Shown here piece by piece: positions 43,771 through 51,512 of a stretch of 55,512 nucleotides of DNA. The stretch covers positions 1 through 55,512 of the forward strand of contig NZ_JAHLEF010000033.1 in the NCBI RefSeq assembly GCF_018861755.1. The letters run 5' to 3'. Both the position numbers and the translations under genes were made by a program. This DNA is from Clostridium sp. CF012 (GTDB lineage: Bacteria; Bacillota; Clostridia; Clostridiales; Clostridiaceae). How positions within the stretch are numbered: position 1 is the first letter of the stretch; each line of letters begins with the position of its first letter. The notes below the pieces were generated by a model. The model was not told where the DNA came from, made no database searches, and saw nothing but the letters and a program-made list of their open reading frames with translations.

Positions 43771-44523
43771 TTACTTTATATAAGTTTGCTCTGAAATTTG
43801 CCCCCTGTTTTTTGTGCCCTTACCTTGGTAATACGCATAATGTTTATCTGTTGTATTTTTATATCCTGAATAAAATCTTTTTGCGATTATATTAATCAAG
43901 GGATCGGACATACCATTTAAAAATGCATAATTAACATTATCTTCACTATGATGTGTTCCATGATGACGTTTCCCAAGTAATAAACCACTTCCCCTAAAAA
44001 AATCTACTAATCTTTCGTCTGATACGTGGCAAAGATAGTGCGAAACCTCCGCTACCGATGATAATAAACTAAAATATAATATGATATATGAAATTACCGT
44101 ATTAATATGAAATATGCCAATTGCTATTGACGTAATTATTAAAAACCCCGAAAGCCAAATCTTTGAACCTGATTCATTAAAATAGACCAACAAAATATTT
44201 TTTTTTGTGTAGAGCGGTGTTTTATGATGCAAATGAAAACTTGCTATTAGTGGTCCTGCTATGGATTTATAATCATCCTGATTATCCATATGCATATGTA
44301 CTAGTCCATTTATAAAGTCAGCAAGAACATACGCAACAATGAATGAAAATATTTTCCACCAAACATCTATATAAATAGGTATAACCATATACGCTATAAT
44401 GATTTGAAGTGAAATATTTATAGTAGAAATAAATTTTCCAAAGAGTTGATAAATTCTTTTATTTTCATAAAGATCCATAGCAGCTATGAATTGTTTTTGT
44501 TTTAATTCGGTATTGTTTATCAT
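43771..44523 (-). CDS. CarF/TMEM189-type lipid desaturase
   Basis: 250 residues. The histidine clusters of the Kua/TMEM189 (CarF, plasmanylethanolamine desaturase) family are present: GLVHMHMDN, FHLHHKTPLY, VSHYLCHVSDERL and GKRHHGTHHSEDNVNYAFLN, embedded in four or so membrane segments. In Myxococcus and animals the enzyme makes the vinyl-ether bond of plasmalogens, using O2 and a di-iron centre. Clostridia are known to form plasmalogens anaerobically by another route, so an O2-dependent version here is unexpected. All the histidine motifs look intact. Weak ribosome binding site (GAAAGGAATGG). It lies between two copies of a palindromic repeat. Substrate and activity not proven. Confidence 0.82.
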   Translation of the reverse strand: MINNTELKQKQFIAAMDLYENKRIYQLFGKFISTINISLQIIIAYMVIPIYIDVWWKIFSFIVAYVLADFINGLVHMHMDNQDDYKSIAGPLIASFHLHHKTPLYTKKNILLVYFNESGSKIWLSGFLIITSIAIGIFHINTVISYIILYFSLLSSVAEVSHYLCHVSDERLVDFFRGSGLLLGKRHHGTHHSEDNVNYAFLNGMSDPLINIIAKRFYSGYKNTTDKHYAYYQGKGTKNRGQISEQTYIK

Positions 44524-44551
44524 TCTTAAAATCCATTCCTTTCGATTTACG

Positions 44552-44803
44552 TTATTTAGGTCGTATTATTAGCATACTGATTGTACCACAAATCCTTTTG
44601 CTATTATTTTTATATATTTTCTTAACTTCATTATATTTTTTTAAAACTTCCTCAACATTACTATTAGAATTATTGTATAGATATTTCTCATAAAAATTTA
44701 ATATGAATTCCTGTTGAATTTCTCCTGCAATTCTGCCATCAAGCTTCCCTGTAATATTAGCAAATTCACTTCGCTCATAAACACCCTCGAGGGTCGTGAA
44801 CAA
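44552..44803 (-). pseudogene. Unidentified gene, 5' end replaced by the palindromic repeat
   Basis: 83-codon frame starting at a TTG inside the repeat (FTTLEGVYERSEFAN is repeat-encoded) with no ribosome binding site. Only NITGKLDGRIAGEIQQEFIL onward is unique: a helical, lysine/asparagine-rich sequence ending ICGTISMLIIRPK. No family is recognised. Probably the 3' end of a gene cut by the repeat. Confidence 0.45.
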
Positions 44804-44829
44804 ATTGTGAACTCAATCTGTTTTGCTAA
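44757..44829 (-). repeat. Palindromic repeat element, copy B (complete)
   Basis: 73 bp bounded by TTAGCAAA and TTTTGCTAA (inverted), with the central palindrome CCCTCGAGGG and internal TTCAC / GTGAA pairing. Copies at 43089-43156 and, inverted and diverged, at 6627-6670. Looks like a small mobile palindrome (MITE or REP type). Confidence 0.8.
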
Positions 44830-44910
44830 CGGCAAAATATATATAATTTTCGCAAAAACAATTTTCAAAGAATGTTTTTAGTCCATTGGAACTAAACTCA
44901 GATATATCTT

Positions 44911-44950
44911 AAATACCGTATAATTCAGAAATTAGTTTTACGGTATTTTT
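44911..44950 (+). terminator. Orphan terminator hairpin
   Basis: AAATACCGTA pairs with TACGGTATTT and is followed by TTATTTT. No gene on the plus strand precedes it within 400 bp. It is homologous to the hairpin at 45392, so it may be what is left of a lost cassette. Confidence 0.6.
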
Positions 44951-45015
44951 ATTTTAAGTTAAGACGAAATATGAGAAAATTGCGATGTATAAGTTGAAAT
45001 AGGAAGTACGAACAA

Positions 45016-45046
45016 TGCTCTTTGAAAACTACATAATACGGTATTT
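45016..45046 (+). repeat. boxA-like leader motif with CGGTATTT, copy 2
   Basis: TGCTCTTTGAAAACT then ACATAATACGGTATTTAA. Same arrangement as 38482-38512. A downstream TATAAT-containing stretch (AAATATGCTATAATTACCAT) also recurs near 38536. It lies upstream of the 53-residue gene. Confidence 0.45.
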
Positions 45047-45187
45047 AAAAATGAAATAATTTGATGTGTTTTACAAAGATAGTAATTACTTAGATAGAAA
45101 TATGCTATAATTACCATTAGCTAAGACGACATGGTATAATATTGTTTTTAAAAACCTATTTATAAATAGGTGTAGGGAGTTGTAGTT

Positions 45188-45349
45188 ATGGATTTCATTA
45201 TTCAATTTATATTTGAATTGTTTAAAAGTAAAAAACATGAGGACGCTAAATATAACGATTCCGTTAATATCCTTATTTTTATATTAGTATATTTCAGTAT
45301 CTTCGTTGCCTTTCTTTGGGTGTGTAGCAAGTTAGCCTTGTTCGGATAA
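45188..45349 (+). CDS. 53-residue single-span membrane protein
   Basis: A short frame with ATG at 45188 and AGGGAG eight bases upstream. It encodes MDFIIQFIFELFKSKKHEDA, a charged stretch, then one membrane span (VNILIFILVYFSIFVAFLW) and ends VCSKLALFG. It has a plausible promoter upstream and a strong terminator 42 bp after its stop, so it is a complete transcription unit. No family is recognised. Its own leader and terminator belong to recurring sequence families in this region. Confidence 0.5.
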   Translation: MDFIIQFIFELFKSKKHEDAKYNDSVNILIFILVYFSIFVAFLWVCSKLALFG

Positions 45350-45391
45350 TTCGCATTAAGCGTCACAACTATTAAAACCGAATAATCCCTT

Positions 45392-45432
45392 AAAATGCCG
45401 TATTATTCATAACTGAATTTTACGGCATTTTT
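45392..45432 (+). terminator. Terminator of the 53-residue gene
   Basis: AAAATGCCGTA pairs with TACGGCATTTT and is followed by T residues. Compared with 44911-44950 the stem has changed at both sides (ACC/GGT to GCC/GGC), keeping pairing. Confidence 0.8.
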
Positions 45433-45632
45433 ACGTCGTACTTCAATAATATTCCGACATAAATAATACTATAGCAAACTGTTGTTTATTAATTATTAAA
45501 ATGCCCCTATACAAATACTTTTATCATTCCTTTGTATGTAACTTCTAGACCATACCCATAAGGGCATGTTAACAGAATAATAAGTGCGCAACATCATGGT
45601 CCACTAAATTTTACCGATACAATCTCAATCGA

Positions 45633-45661
45633 CAAAAAAACAGTGCCCTTTCACAGGCACT
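45633..45661 (-). terminator. Terminator of the sigma/DUF1659/DUF2922 operon
   Basis: AGTGCC and GGCACT (45642-45647, 45656-45661). On the minus strand it is followed by GTTTTTTTG. It begins 8 bp past the DUF2922 stop. Confidence 0.85.
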
Positions 45662-45668
45662 ATCCTTC

Positions 45669-45905
45669 CTAACCTACTTCAACTGTACTAGTATCAGTAG
45701 TAATTATTTTAGCATCTTTCTTGCCAATTAAGTTACCATTAGCTGATGCAAAAATGTTTTTTGAAATGACTAAGTCCATAAGAGCATTTACCTCAGCTTC
45801 TGTAACAGATGGAACTCCATTTTCATCAGCTTTAATGTCATCTACAGTTAAAGTAAAATACTTACCTTCTGTAGATGTTAAAAATCTCATAGCTAATTTA
45901 TTCAT
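45669..45905 (-). CDS. DUF2922 protein
   Basis: 78 residues. KLAMRFLTSTEGKYFTLTVD, EAEVNALMDLVISKNIFASA and NGNLIGKKDAKIITTDT fit DUF2922, a small beta-rich Firmicutes family of unknown function almost always encoded next to DUF1659. ATG with AGGAGGTAATGTGAT upstream. It is the last gene of the operon before a strong terminator. The YvrJ-type membrane peptide that often follows this pair is not seen. Confidence 0.85.
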   Translation of the reverse strand: MNKLAMRFLTSTEGKYFTLTVDDIKADENGVPSVTEAEVNALMDLVISKNIFASANGNLIGKKDAKIITTDTSTVEVG

Positions 45906-45989
45906 ATCACATTACCTCCTTTTAATTATTTGACTCAAGGGTTTTAAATTCTAGGTTTTCATTTTCTGTTTTCAATTTTTAGCTAACAA

Positions 45990-46214
45990 CTACGCATTAA
46001 CTAAGCTGTATTGATCTTCTCTGTCTAGTCCTACTAATGGATAAGTCTTAATGTTAGAGATAGCTTGTCCTACTGCAAATATATCTTCATCTGCTGCAGC
46101 AACTTTTAAATTGCTTAGTCTTTTTGTTGCATGTTTGTCTTTGCCTTTGATGTCAACTCCAACTATCATAGTAAGCTTTAATGCACTGGCTACCTTTGTT
46201 GATTTAACTGCCAT
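45990..46214 (-). CDS. DUF1659 protein
   Basis: 74 residues from the ATG at 46214 (AAAGGGGG upstream; the ATG six codons earlier overlaps this site). MAVKSTKVASALKLTMIVGV, KDKHATKRLSNLKVAAADED and the end DREDQYSLVNA fit DUF1659. Function unknown. The pairing with DUF2922 and an upstream sigma factor is widespread in Clostridia and Bacillus and suggests that the three work as one unit. Confidence 0.85.
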   Translation of the reverse strand: MAVKSTKVASALKLTMIVGVDIKGKDKHATKRLSNLKVAAADEDIFAVGQAISNIKTYPLVGLDREDQYSLVNA

Positions 46215-46297
46215 GTTAATTCCCCCTTTCATTTTGTTTTCATTGAATATATATGCCCCTTCGAAGTTTTGTGCGGAGTTTTTAAAAAAATATAAAT

Positions 46298-46831
46298 TTA
46301 CATAAGTGCTCTTAGTTTTTCTAGGGCTTTTCTTTTTATTCTTGCAAATTGATGATAGCTTTTATCGCTATCACAGGCTATTTCTCCTAGAGATTGGTCC
46401 AAAATATAGTATCTCTGTAAAATATCGCGCTCCAAAGGGTCCAGTTTATCAAGAGCTACATACAGTTTTTTAACTTCATCATAAGCTATCACCTCATCCT
46501 CTAAGGTAAATTCATAATCTCCAGAGGTATCATAATCTAGCATTTCATTGTTTGGAACCTCTCTGAAATGTTTTATTTGGCCCTTTAGAAGAGCTTTGAA
46601 GTTCATTCTTATACTATTTATGCAGTAGCCGTTAAAGCTATTGCTGCCTAGCGTATACATGGCTATGGCTTTTATAACAGACAGGTATCCATGCTGGACC
46701 AAATCTTCTAGAGCATAACCTGGAATGTGATATCTGGCGGCCTCCTTGAATATAAGATGTTTGAATTTTTCTATAATCTCTTCTGTAGCTCCTCCCTCTC
46801 TAGTTTTAGCCTTTTCAATTAGTTTTTCCAT
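46298..46831 (-). CDS. Sigma-70 family RNA polymerase sigma factor
   Basis: 177 residues from the ATG at 46831 (AAAGGGTGGTG upstream). Region 2: FKEAARYHIPGYALEDLVQH, GYLSVIKAIAMYTLGSNSFN. Region 4: LDKLDPLERDILQRYYILDQ, SLGEIACDSDKSYHQFARIK. It is compact, lacks region 1.1 and most of region 3, and is close to the small sigma factors that accompany DUF1659/DUF2922 genes and to phage-type late regulators. It probably drives its own operon or a few target promoters. It lies 100 bp after the DnaD-type gene. Confidence 0.88.
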   Translation of the reverse strand: MEKLIEKAKTREGGATEEIIEKFKHLIFKEAARYHIPGYALEDLVQHGYLSVIKAIAMYTLGSNSFNGYCINSIRMNFKALLKGQIKHFREVPNNEMLDYDTSGDYEFTLEDEVIAYDEVKKLYVALDKLDPLERDILQRYYILDQSLGEIACDSDKSYHQFARIKRKALEKLRALM

Positions 46832-46946
46832 AATAAAATACACCACCCTTTTACTTATTAATTAGGATATTTAAAAAATAATTTGTCAGCATTCTAGTTT
46901 ATATTTAAATTATTCAAATAAATTTAAATTAATTTTCCTTAATAGT

Positions 46947-48185
46947 TTATTCTATATACTTAATACCCTTTGCACCCTCAGTATCATTATTGTCCTCAGC
47001 ATCCAGATATCCTAACAACTTTTTTTCAAGGTCATCATAGTCATAGGTTCTTTGTTCAAAGTCACAGAAACTACCCTTTTTCACGCTTTGCCTTAGGCTA
47101 TTTGCCCTTTTATTAGTCCATTTTTTTTGATGAATTTTTACCTCATCCCCAGTTTTTATGCCCTGACTAATCCAGCTATTGAGTATCTTGCTTATATACT
47201 TCAGGGTCTTAGCATCATAGTTTACAGCTTCCTCAATGGCCATAATAATAACATCGCAACTTACCTGAGTAGAAAAATCCAATAATTTTTGATATTCTAG
47301 TGGGGTGATAGCATGTACATTTTTCTCGAAAACTTTAATTATATTTTTAAGCCCTTCAGAATCAGTAACAGAATTATTTTCAAATTTTATTACTCCCATC
47401 TTTTTGCTTCTTACTTCTTCTTCTTTATTTATTGCTTTTTGTTTATTACTTCTTATTTCTTCTTTATTACTTCTTATTCTATTACTACCAAGCCCCTTAG
47501 TATCCCCTTGTAAGCCCCTAACAAGGGGCTTATTTATTTTAACTTGACTTGTTTTCTGGATTTTTTTCGCTTGCATCTCATCATCAATGGTTTCTGGCTG
47601 TAGCATTTCTATTTTCTTAAAAATATCCTCATGATTTTTATCAAAATTAAATTCCTCTTCAGAGCCACCATCCAAATTAAATTCTACTGGAGACTTTTCC
47701 ACTTTTTCAAAGGAGGAGTCTAAAGAATCCGCTCTATCATTTGTAGGCACGTTATCAAAGGATTCTTCTATTATAAAGTTCTCAAAAATTTTCTCTACAT
47801 CCAGGCCTGCTGCCTGGCATTTGTTGAATAGTATTTTAACAAATTCACTATGCTTAACCTTTTCTATTTCTCGTTGAACGCACTTTATAGCATTCTGGTT
47901 GTTAGGCACATTATATCTTATCCAATTTGTAACCATAAGCTCACGCGTGTCCTCACAATATAAGATCTTTTTATAGTCACAAAATCTTTTAATTAGTTTT
48001 TCTACAGTTTCCCGGTTATATCCCGTATCTGTCTCAATAGTTCTTTTCGATATTTCATAGATTCCGCACTGAGTTGTTTTAGTATTTGTTATAAGATATA
48101 AATAAAAATATTTTTCCTCTGGTGTGAGTTCAAGGACAAAGCTATCACTCCAAAATTCAGTATAAAGTTGTCTATATTTAGCCAT
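46947..48185 (-). CDS. Phage-type DnaD-domain replication protein
   Basis: 412 residues. The N-terminal winged-helix of phage replication initiators: MAKYRQLYTEFWSDSFVLEL, TPEEKYFYLYLITNTKTTQC, GIYEISKRTIETDTGY. A low-complexity lysine/glutamate/arginine middle (about 200-270) contains near-repeats (RSNKEEIRSNKQKAINKEEE). The C-terminal DnaD domain follows: IKVFEKNVHAITPLEYQKLL with YDAKTLKYISKILNSWISQG. It recruits the replicative helicase at a phage or plasmid origin. ATG preceded by AGGGGAGGAATAAAAA. No helicase loader gene follows, so the element is incomplete. Confidence 0.87.
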   Translation of the reverse strand: MAKYRQLYTEFWSDSFVLELTPEEKYFYLYLITNTKTTQCGIYEISKRTIETDTGYNRETVEKLIKRFCDYKKILYCEDTRELMVTNWIRYNVPNNQNAIKCVQREIEKVKHSEFVKILFNKCQAAGLDVEKIFENFIIEESFDNVPTNDRADSLDSSFEKVEKSPVEFNLDGGSEEEFNFDKNHEDIFKKIEMLQPETIDDEMQAKKIQKTSQVKINKPLVRGLQGDTKGLGSNRIRSNKEEIRSNKQKAINKEEEVRSKKMGVIKFENNSVTDSEGLKNIIKVFEKNVHAITPLEYQKLLDFSTQVSCDVIIMAIEEAVNYDAKTLKYISKILNSWISQGIKTGDEVKIHQKKWTNKRANSLRQSVKKGSFCDFEQRTYDYDDLEKKLLGYLDAEDNNDTEGAKGIKYIE

Positions 48186-48286
48186 TTTTTATTCCTCCCC
48201 TAAGTATTAATTATAAAAATACTATCTAGCAGTTACTATTTTCAAGCTGAGTGCTACTTCCAGCAATGAATTTAACCTATTCATCT

Positions 48287-48538
48287 TTACTCTATTTTAG
48301 TTTTATTGTTAACTACAGTTAACGGTGTGGGTAAAAAAATATATTCTCTATAATCTAACTTATTATCTGTACACCACTTCATTAATCCATTGAAGAACTT
48401 AAGCCCAGGGGCGTTATTTTTAACAAGAACTCGATATACATGTGCTACATCAACACCAATCGCCTTTGATAGCTTTGTATAACTACTACCAAAGCACTCT
48501 TCCAATAAATGTTGCAATGCAGATTTCTTTAAATCCAT
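48287..48538 (-). CDS. Small phage-type HTH regulator
   Basis: 83 residues. Residues 10-60 form a helix-turn-helix-like segment (CFGSSYTKLSKAIGVDVAHV with YRVLVKNNAPGLKFFNGLMK), reminiscent of Cro/XRE proteins, with a short beta-like tail (REYIFLPTPLTVV). ATG with AAGGAGGAAGG upstream. It is transcribed divergently from the regulator at 48713, with operator-like repeats between them: the cI/cro arrangement of a lysogeny switch. Confidence 0.6.
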   Translation of the reverse strand: MDLKKSALQHLLEECFGSSYTKLSKAIGVDVAHVYRVLVKNNAPGLKFFNGLMKWCTDNKLDYREYIFLPTPLTVVNNKTKIE

Positions 48539-48561
48539 ACAATCCTTCCTCCTTAAATAAT

Positions 48562-48600
48562 TACATTATTTACAGTTAATTACATTATCTACAAACAATA
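48562..48600. promoter_or_regulatory. Repeated operator sites near the small regulator gene
   Basis: TACATTATTTACA (48562-48574) and TACATTATCTACAAACAATA (48581-48600) share the half-site with TACAAACAATGTA at 48668. They cover the expected promoter of the minus-strand operon. Confidence 0.6.
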
Positions 48601-48662
48601 TATCATAATTATTAAATGCACACAATACTTTTTTTAAAACTTTGTTATGTTTTTCACTTTTA

Positions 48663-48692
48663 TTGACTACAAACAATGTAAAATGGTATAAT
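48663..48692 (+). promoter_or_regulatory. Promoter with embedded operator for the regulator at 48713
   Basis: TTGACT (48663-48668), an 18-base spacer and TATAAT (48687-48692). The spacer begins inside TACAAACAATGTA (48668-48680), the same site as in the facing promoter, so binding would block RNA polymerase. Confidence 0.75.
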
Positions 48693-48712
48693 GATTATTA
48701 AGAGGTGATTAA

Positions 48713-49369
48713 ATGGATGACCATAGCAATTTTAATACAGTTACATTTGCTCTATTATTAGAAAAATCCAAAGGTGATCGTTCAATTACTCAATATGCAA
48801 ATAAAGTTGATGTAAGTGCAGCTCACATCTCAAGACTACTCCGAAAACTAGTAAAATCACCGCCTTCCCCTGAAACAATAAATAAATTTGCTAGTGATGC
48901 TTACAATGGAGTTACCTATAGTGAATTAATGTTTGCTGCAGGACACATAAATTATAAAACAGAAGAAAGTCCTACAAATGATGAGCGAGTAAAAATCGCA
49001 GAAAACAAGAATAAAATTTTTCAAGCTATTATTTCAGACTTATATAGCCGTGAAGTGGAGTTTAGTTTGAATAAAACTATCAATGCCCCTGCAGATTTAA
49101 TGCTTGAAATGATTAACTGGAAGTATTCAAAATGGGATATTAAAATTACATCTTTCGTTAACTCCACAACACTTTATAATGTTTATGGCGAAATAGCTTG
49201 TATGGAATTGGCAGCAGATATAAAAGTATCTATAGCTGTTGGAAGTAAAATTGAATTTGACCTTTTCATAAATAAACCGCCTAAGTCCCTAAGAGCAAAT
49301 CTTTATGTAATGCTGATAGACTTAAACCAAAATAAAATAATAAAAGAAGAAAAGCTCTGCCAATATTAA
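48713..49369 (+). CDS. HTH-domain regulator (XRE type), possible lysogeny repressor
   Basis: 218 residues. The N-terminal helix-turn-helix is TQYANKVDVSAAHISRLLRK after LLLEKSKGDRSI, followed by PPSPETINKFASDAYNGVTY and LMFAAG, as in XRE-type repressors of Firmicutes elements. The C-terminal half (about 95-218) is a mixed alpha/beta domain without a visible Ser-Lys autoproteolysis pair. ATG with AGAGGTG upstream. Its promoter carries the operator that also recurs in front of the opposing operon, so it probably represses both. Confidence 0.78.
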   Translation: MDDHSNFNTVTFALLLEKSKGDRSITQYANKVDVSAAHISRLLRKLVKSPPSPETINKFASDAYNGVTYSELMFAAGHINYKTEESPTNDERVKIAENKNKIFQAIISDLYSREVEFSLNKTINAPADLMLEMINWKYSKWDIKITSFVNSTTLYNVYGEIACMELAADIKVSIAVGSKIEFDLFINKPPKSLRANLYVMLIDLNQNKIIKEEKLCQY

Positions 49370-49450
49370 AATGGCTATAACTTTCCTTCTTTTTTTTGCT
49401 GCTACACTATTAATTTATCTTTATTTTTATTATTCTAATATTTTCAAAAT

Positions 49451-50851
49451 CTATATTACCCGATCATAACAACCTCTATTTTCTCTTTCTAAAATACTTG
49501 AAACTAAGGTATGCCAACTATCTAAAACTACTACATCTTCTATATCTGATGCTGAAATCTCCTTATTACTTGTATTCTTACATACTATCTTATGGAGCTC
49601 TGCATCATAATTTCCTTGTTTATCTTTAGTGATTTTTGATAAATATGCGTTATCAAAAGAAGCGATTAACCTTTCGGCCATTGTCTTTATATCAAATTTA
49701 TGAAGCTTATTTACATTACACTCCTCTACTGCTTCTAATCTTCCAATTAAGCTATTATGAGTGATAACAATTTGTTCCTTTAAACCTTCTATAAATGCCT
49801 CATAGCTGCTATGGGTATACTCTTCATAGGAACTTGCTTTATCAATTTTTGTAATTACTACTATACTTTGTTTTGCTTCTGATATAATATTTTTTAATTG
49901 TTCTAGAAACTTATCATCAACTAATTCCCCAGCGGTACCAGCAGCAATAAGTAATATTTTATATCTCTCTTTAAAATCAGATGCTATGCATTGATCTTCT
50001 GTTTTTTTATGCCCCTGTGAGTCTCTAAAAACTACTCCACTTTTAAATTTTTCAGTTAACTGCCCTTTAGCTTTTTCATCACAATTTAACACCAATATGG
50101 CCTGTTCAAAAAGCAATCTATAAGATACTATTTCATGAAATTCTTCCTTTTGTTCCTTGTATTTATTAAATGTCTTGGTAGGTATTATAGTTTTCTCTAA
50201 AATATTCTCCTCTTCTAGTGAAATTTCATGGCGGTATTCGTAAAAATTATCTATCTTTAACTGCGAATATATTATATCATCAAGTAATTTATTTAACTCT
50301 TCATTGGCTACATTATTATCTACATATTCATGAATGATATACTCATCCGTAAAATTTAGTTGCAAGTCTTTTGCGATTTTTTGAAATCTTCCAAGTAATT
50401 TAATAGTCCTAAATAGATTATATGCACCTTGTAATAAATCGCTATTAATTTTAATTTCCTTCACCTTATTTTTCACTCCTGCTTTATTAGCTACATCTGT
50501 AATATCTTTTTTTATATTGAATTTATATTCTGAATCTATACTCAAAGATACTAAAATTAAGTCTCTAATTATATCATTCTTAGCTCTGGCCTTTAAAAAA
50601 AGCCGATTCTTTGTATTTTCAAGAATGGCTATATCCGTTTGAATTATTGTGTTATTTCCTGAAGATGTAATAGTCTTGCTTAATATTTTTTTCCCTTCTT
50701 CATCTACAAATTGCTGGCAGAAAGTAGTTTTTCCAGCACCTGTAGCTCCTACCAAATCAATAATGATGGGGTCCTTAGATTTAAATACTAGTTTATAGAA
50801 ATCTATAATATCACTGTTTTGATTAGAACTACATAAATCCTCATACTTCAT
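49451..50851 (-). CDS. P-loop GTPase-like protein
   Basis: 466 residues. Walker A (G1) IIIDLVGATGAGKTTFCQQF at about 33-52. A candidate G3 DSQGHK at about 275 follows GVVFR. A candidate G4 VVITKIDKAS (TKxD) is at about 332. The parts between are long helices, as in dynamin-like or large-GTPase proteins. No membrane segment. ATG with AGGGGGAAATATA upstream. It is a single gene, transcribed toward the phage-type regulator. No named family recognised; large GTPases of this type occur in some defence systems, but nothing shows that here. Confidence 0.6.
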   Translation of the reverse strand: MKYEDLCSSNQNSDIIDFYKLVFKSKDPIIIDLVGATGAGKTTFCQQFVDEEGKKILSKTITSSGNNTIIQTDIAILENTKNRLFLKARAKNDIIRDLILVSLSIDSEYKFNIKKDITDVANKAGVKNKVKEIKINSDLLQGAYNLFRTIKLLGRFQKIAKDLQLNFTDEYIIHEYVDNNVANEELNKLLDDIIYSQLKIDNFYEYRHEISLEEENILEKTIIPTKTFNKYKEQKEEFHEIVSYRLLFEQAILVLNCDEKAKGQLTEKFKSGVVFRDSQGHKKTEDQCIASDFKERYKILLIAAGTAGELVDDKFLEQLKNIISEAKQSIVVITKIDKASSYEEYTHSSYEAFIEGLKEQIVITHNSLIGRLEAVEECNVNKLHKFDIKTMAERLIASFDNAYLSKITKDKQGNYDAELHKIVCKNTSNKEISASDIEDVVVLDSWHTLVSSILERENRGCYDRVI

Positions 50852-51135
50852 TATATTTCCCCCTGTCTAATACATTTCTAAATAGTATATAATAGCCCAT
50901 ATTATTTCATAATATTTGATTTAATGTAATTATATTCTACGTAAATTTTATTTTTCCTTTATTTCGAAATAAAATTTAACATGTATTTGAACAATAAATC
51001 ATCTCATAGCATTGATCGGAATAAATCATATTCAAATAAACCTTACAATGAATGTAAGTGGAATATCATGTCACTATAATGTAAAATGAACTTGTAAATT
51101 AGGAATAAATCAAATGAAATGAGAGGTATCTATTT

Positions 51136-51393
51136 ATGAATTATACAGAAAAATTATTAGAAGTCAGGGTCTTACACAAGTCTTATGAAAAAGGTAGTAT
51201 TCCCACAAAAGCGTTAAAGGGTATTACTTTTGACGTCCTTCCTGGAGAATATTTAGGAATTATGGGAGCCAGTGGTTCAGGGAAGACAACACTATTGAAT
51301 TGCATTGCTACGATTATGAAGCCAACATCCGGTCAGATTTTGCTTTCTGGAACAAATATCAGTGCTTTTGGCTGTAATGAATTAGTGGCTTGA
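51136..51393 (+). pseudogene. Truncated ABC transporter ATPase
   Basis: 85 residues. The start of a MacB/BceA-type ATPase: LLEVRVLHKSYEKGSIPTKA, LKGITFDVLPGEYLGIMGAS with Walker A GASGSGKTT. It stops just after KPTSGQILLSGTNIS. The Q-loop, signature and Walker B are missing, and no permease follows. The ribosome binding site and ATG are intact. A dead remnant. Confidence 0.85.
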
Positions 51394-51512
51394 GTAACTT
51401 TGAAGGAAGGTGTTTTTTAATATTACAGAAAATATATACTTAGTTATGTTTATGAAATAAATGTTTACAAATGTAGTAAGGAGGCTTACTATGTAAATAA
51501 GGAGGTTTTATT

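Noticed and set aside
47305-47547. Plus-strand hydrophobic frames
   Set aside because: Shadows of the lysine/glutamate-rich middle of the DnaD-type gene on the opposite strand.
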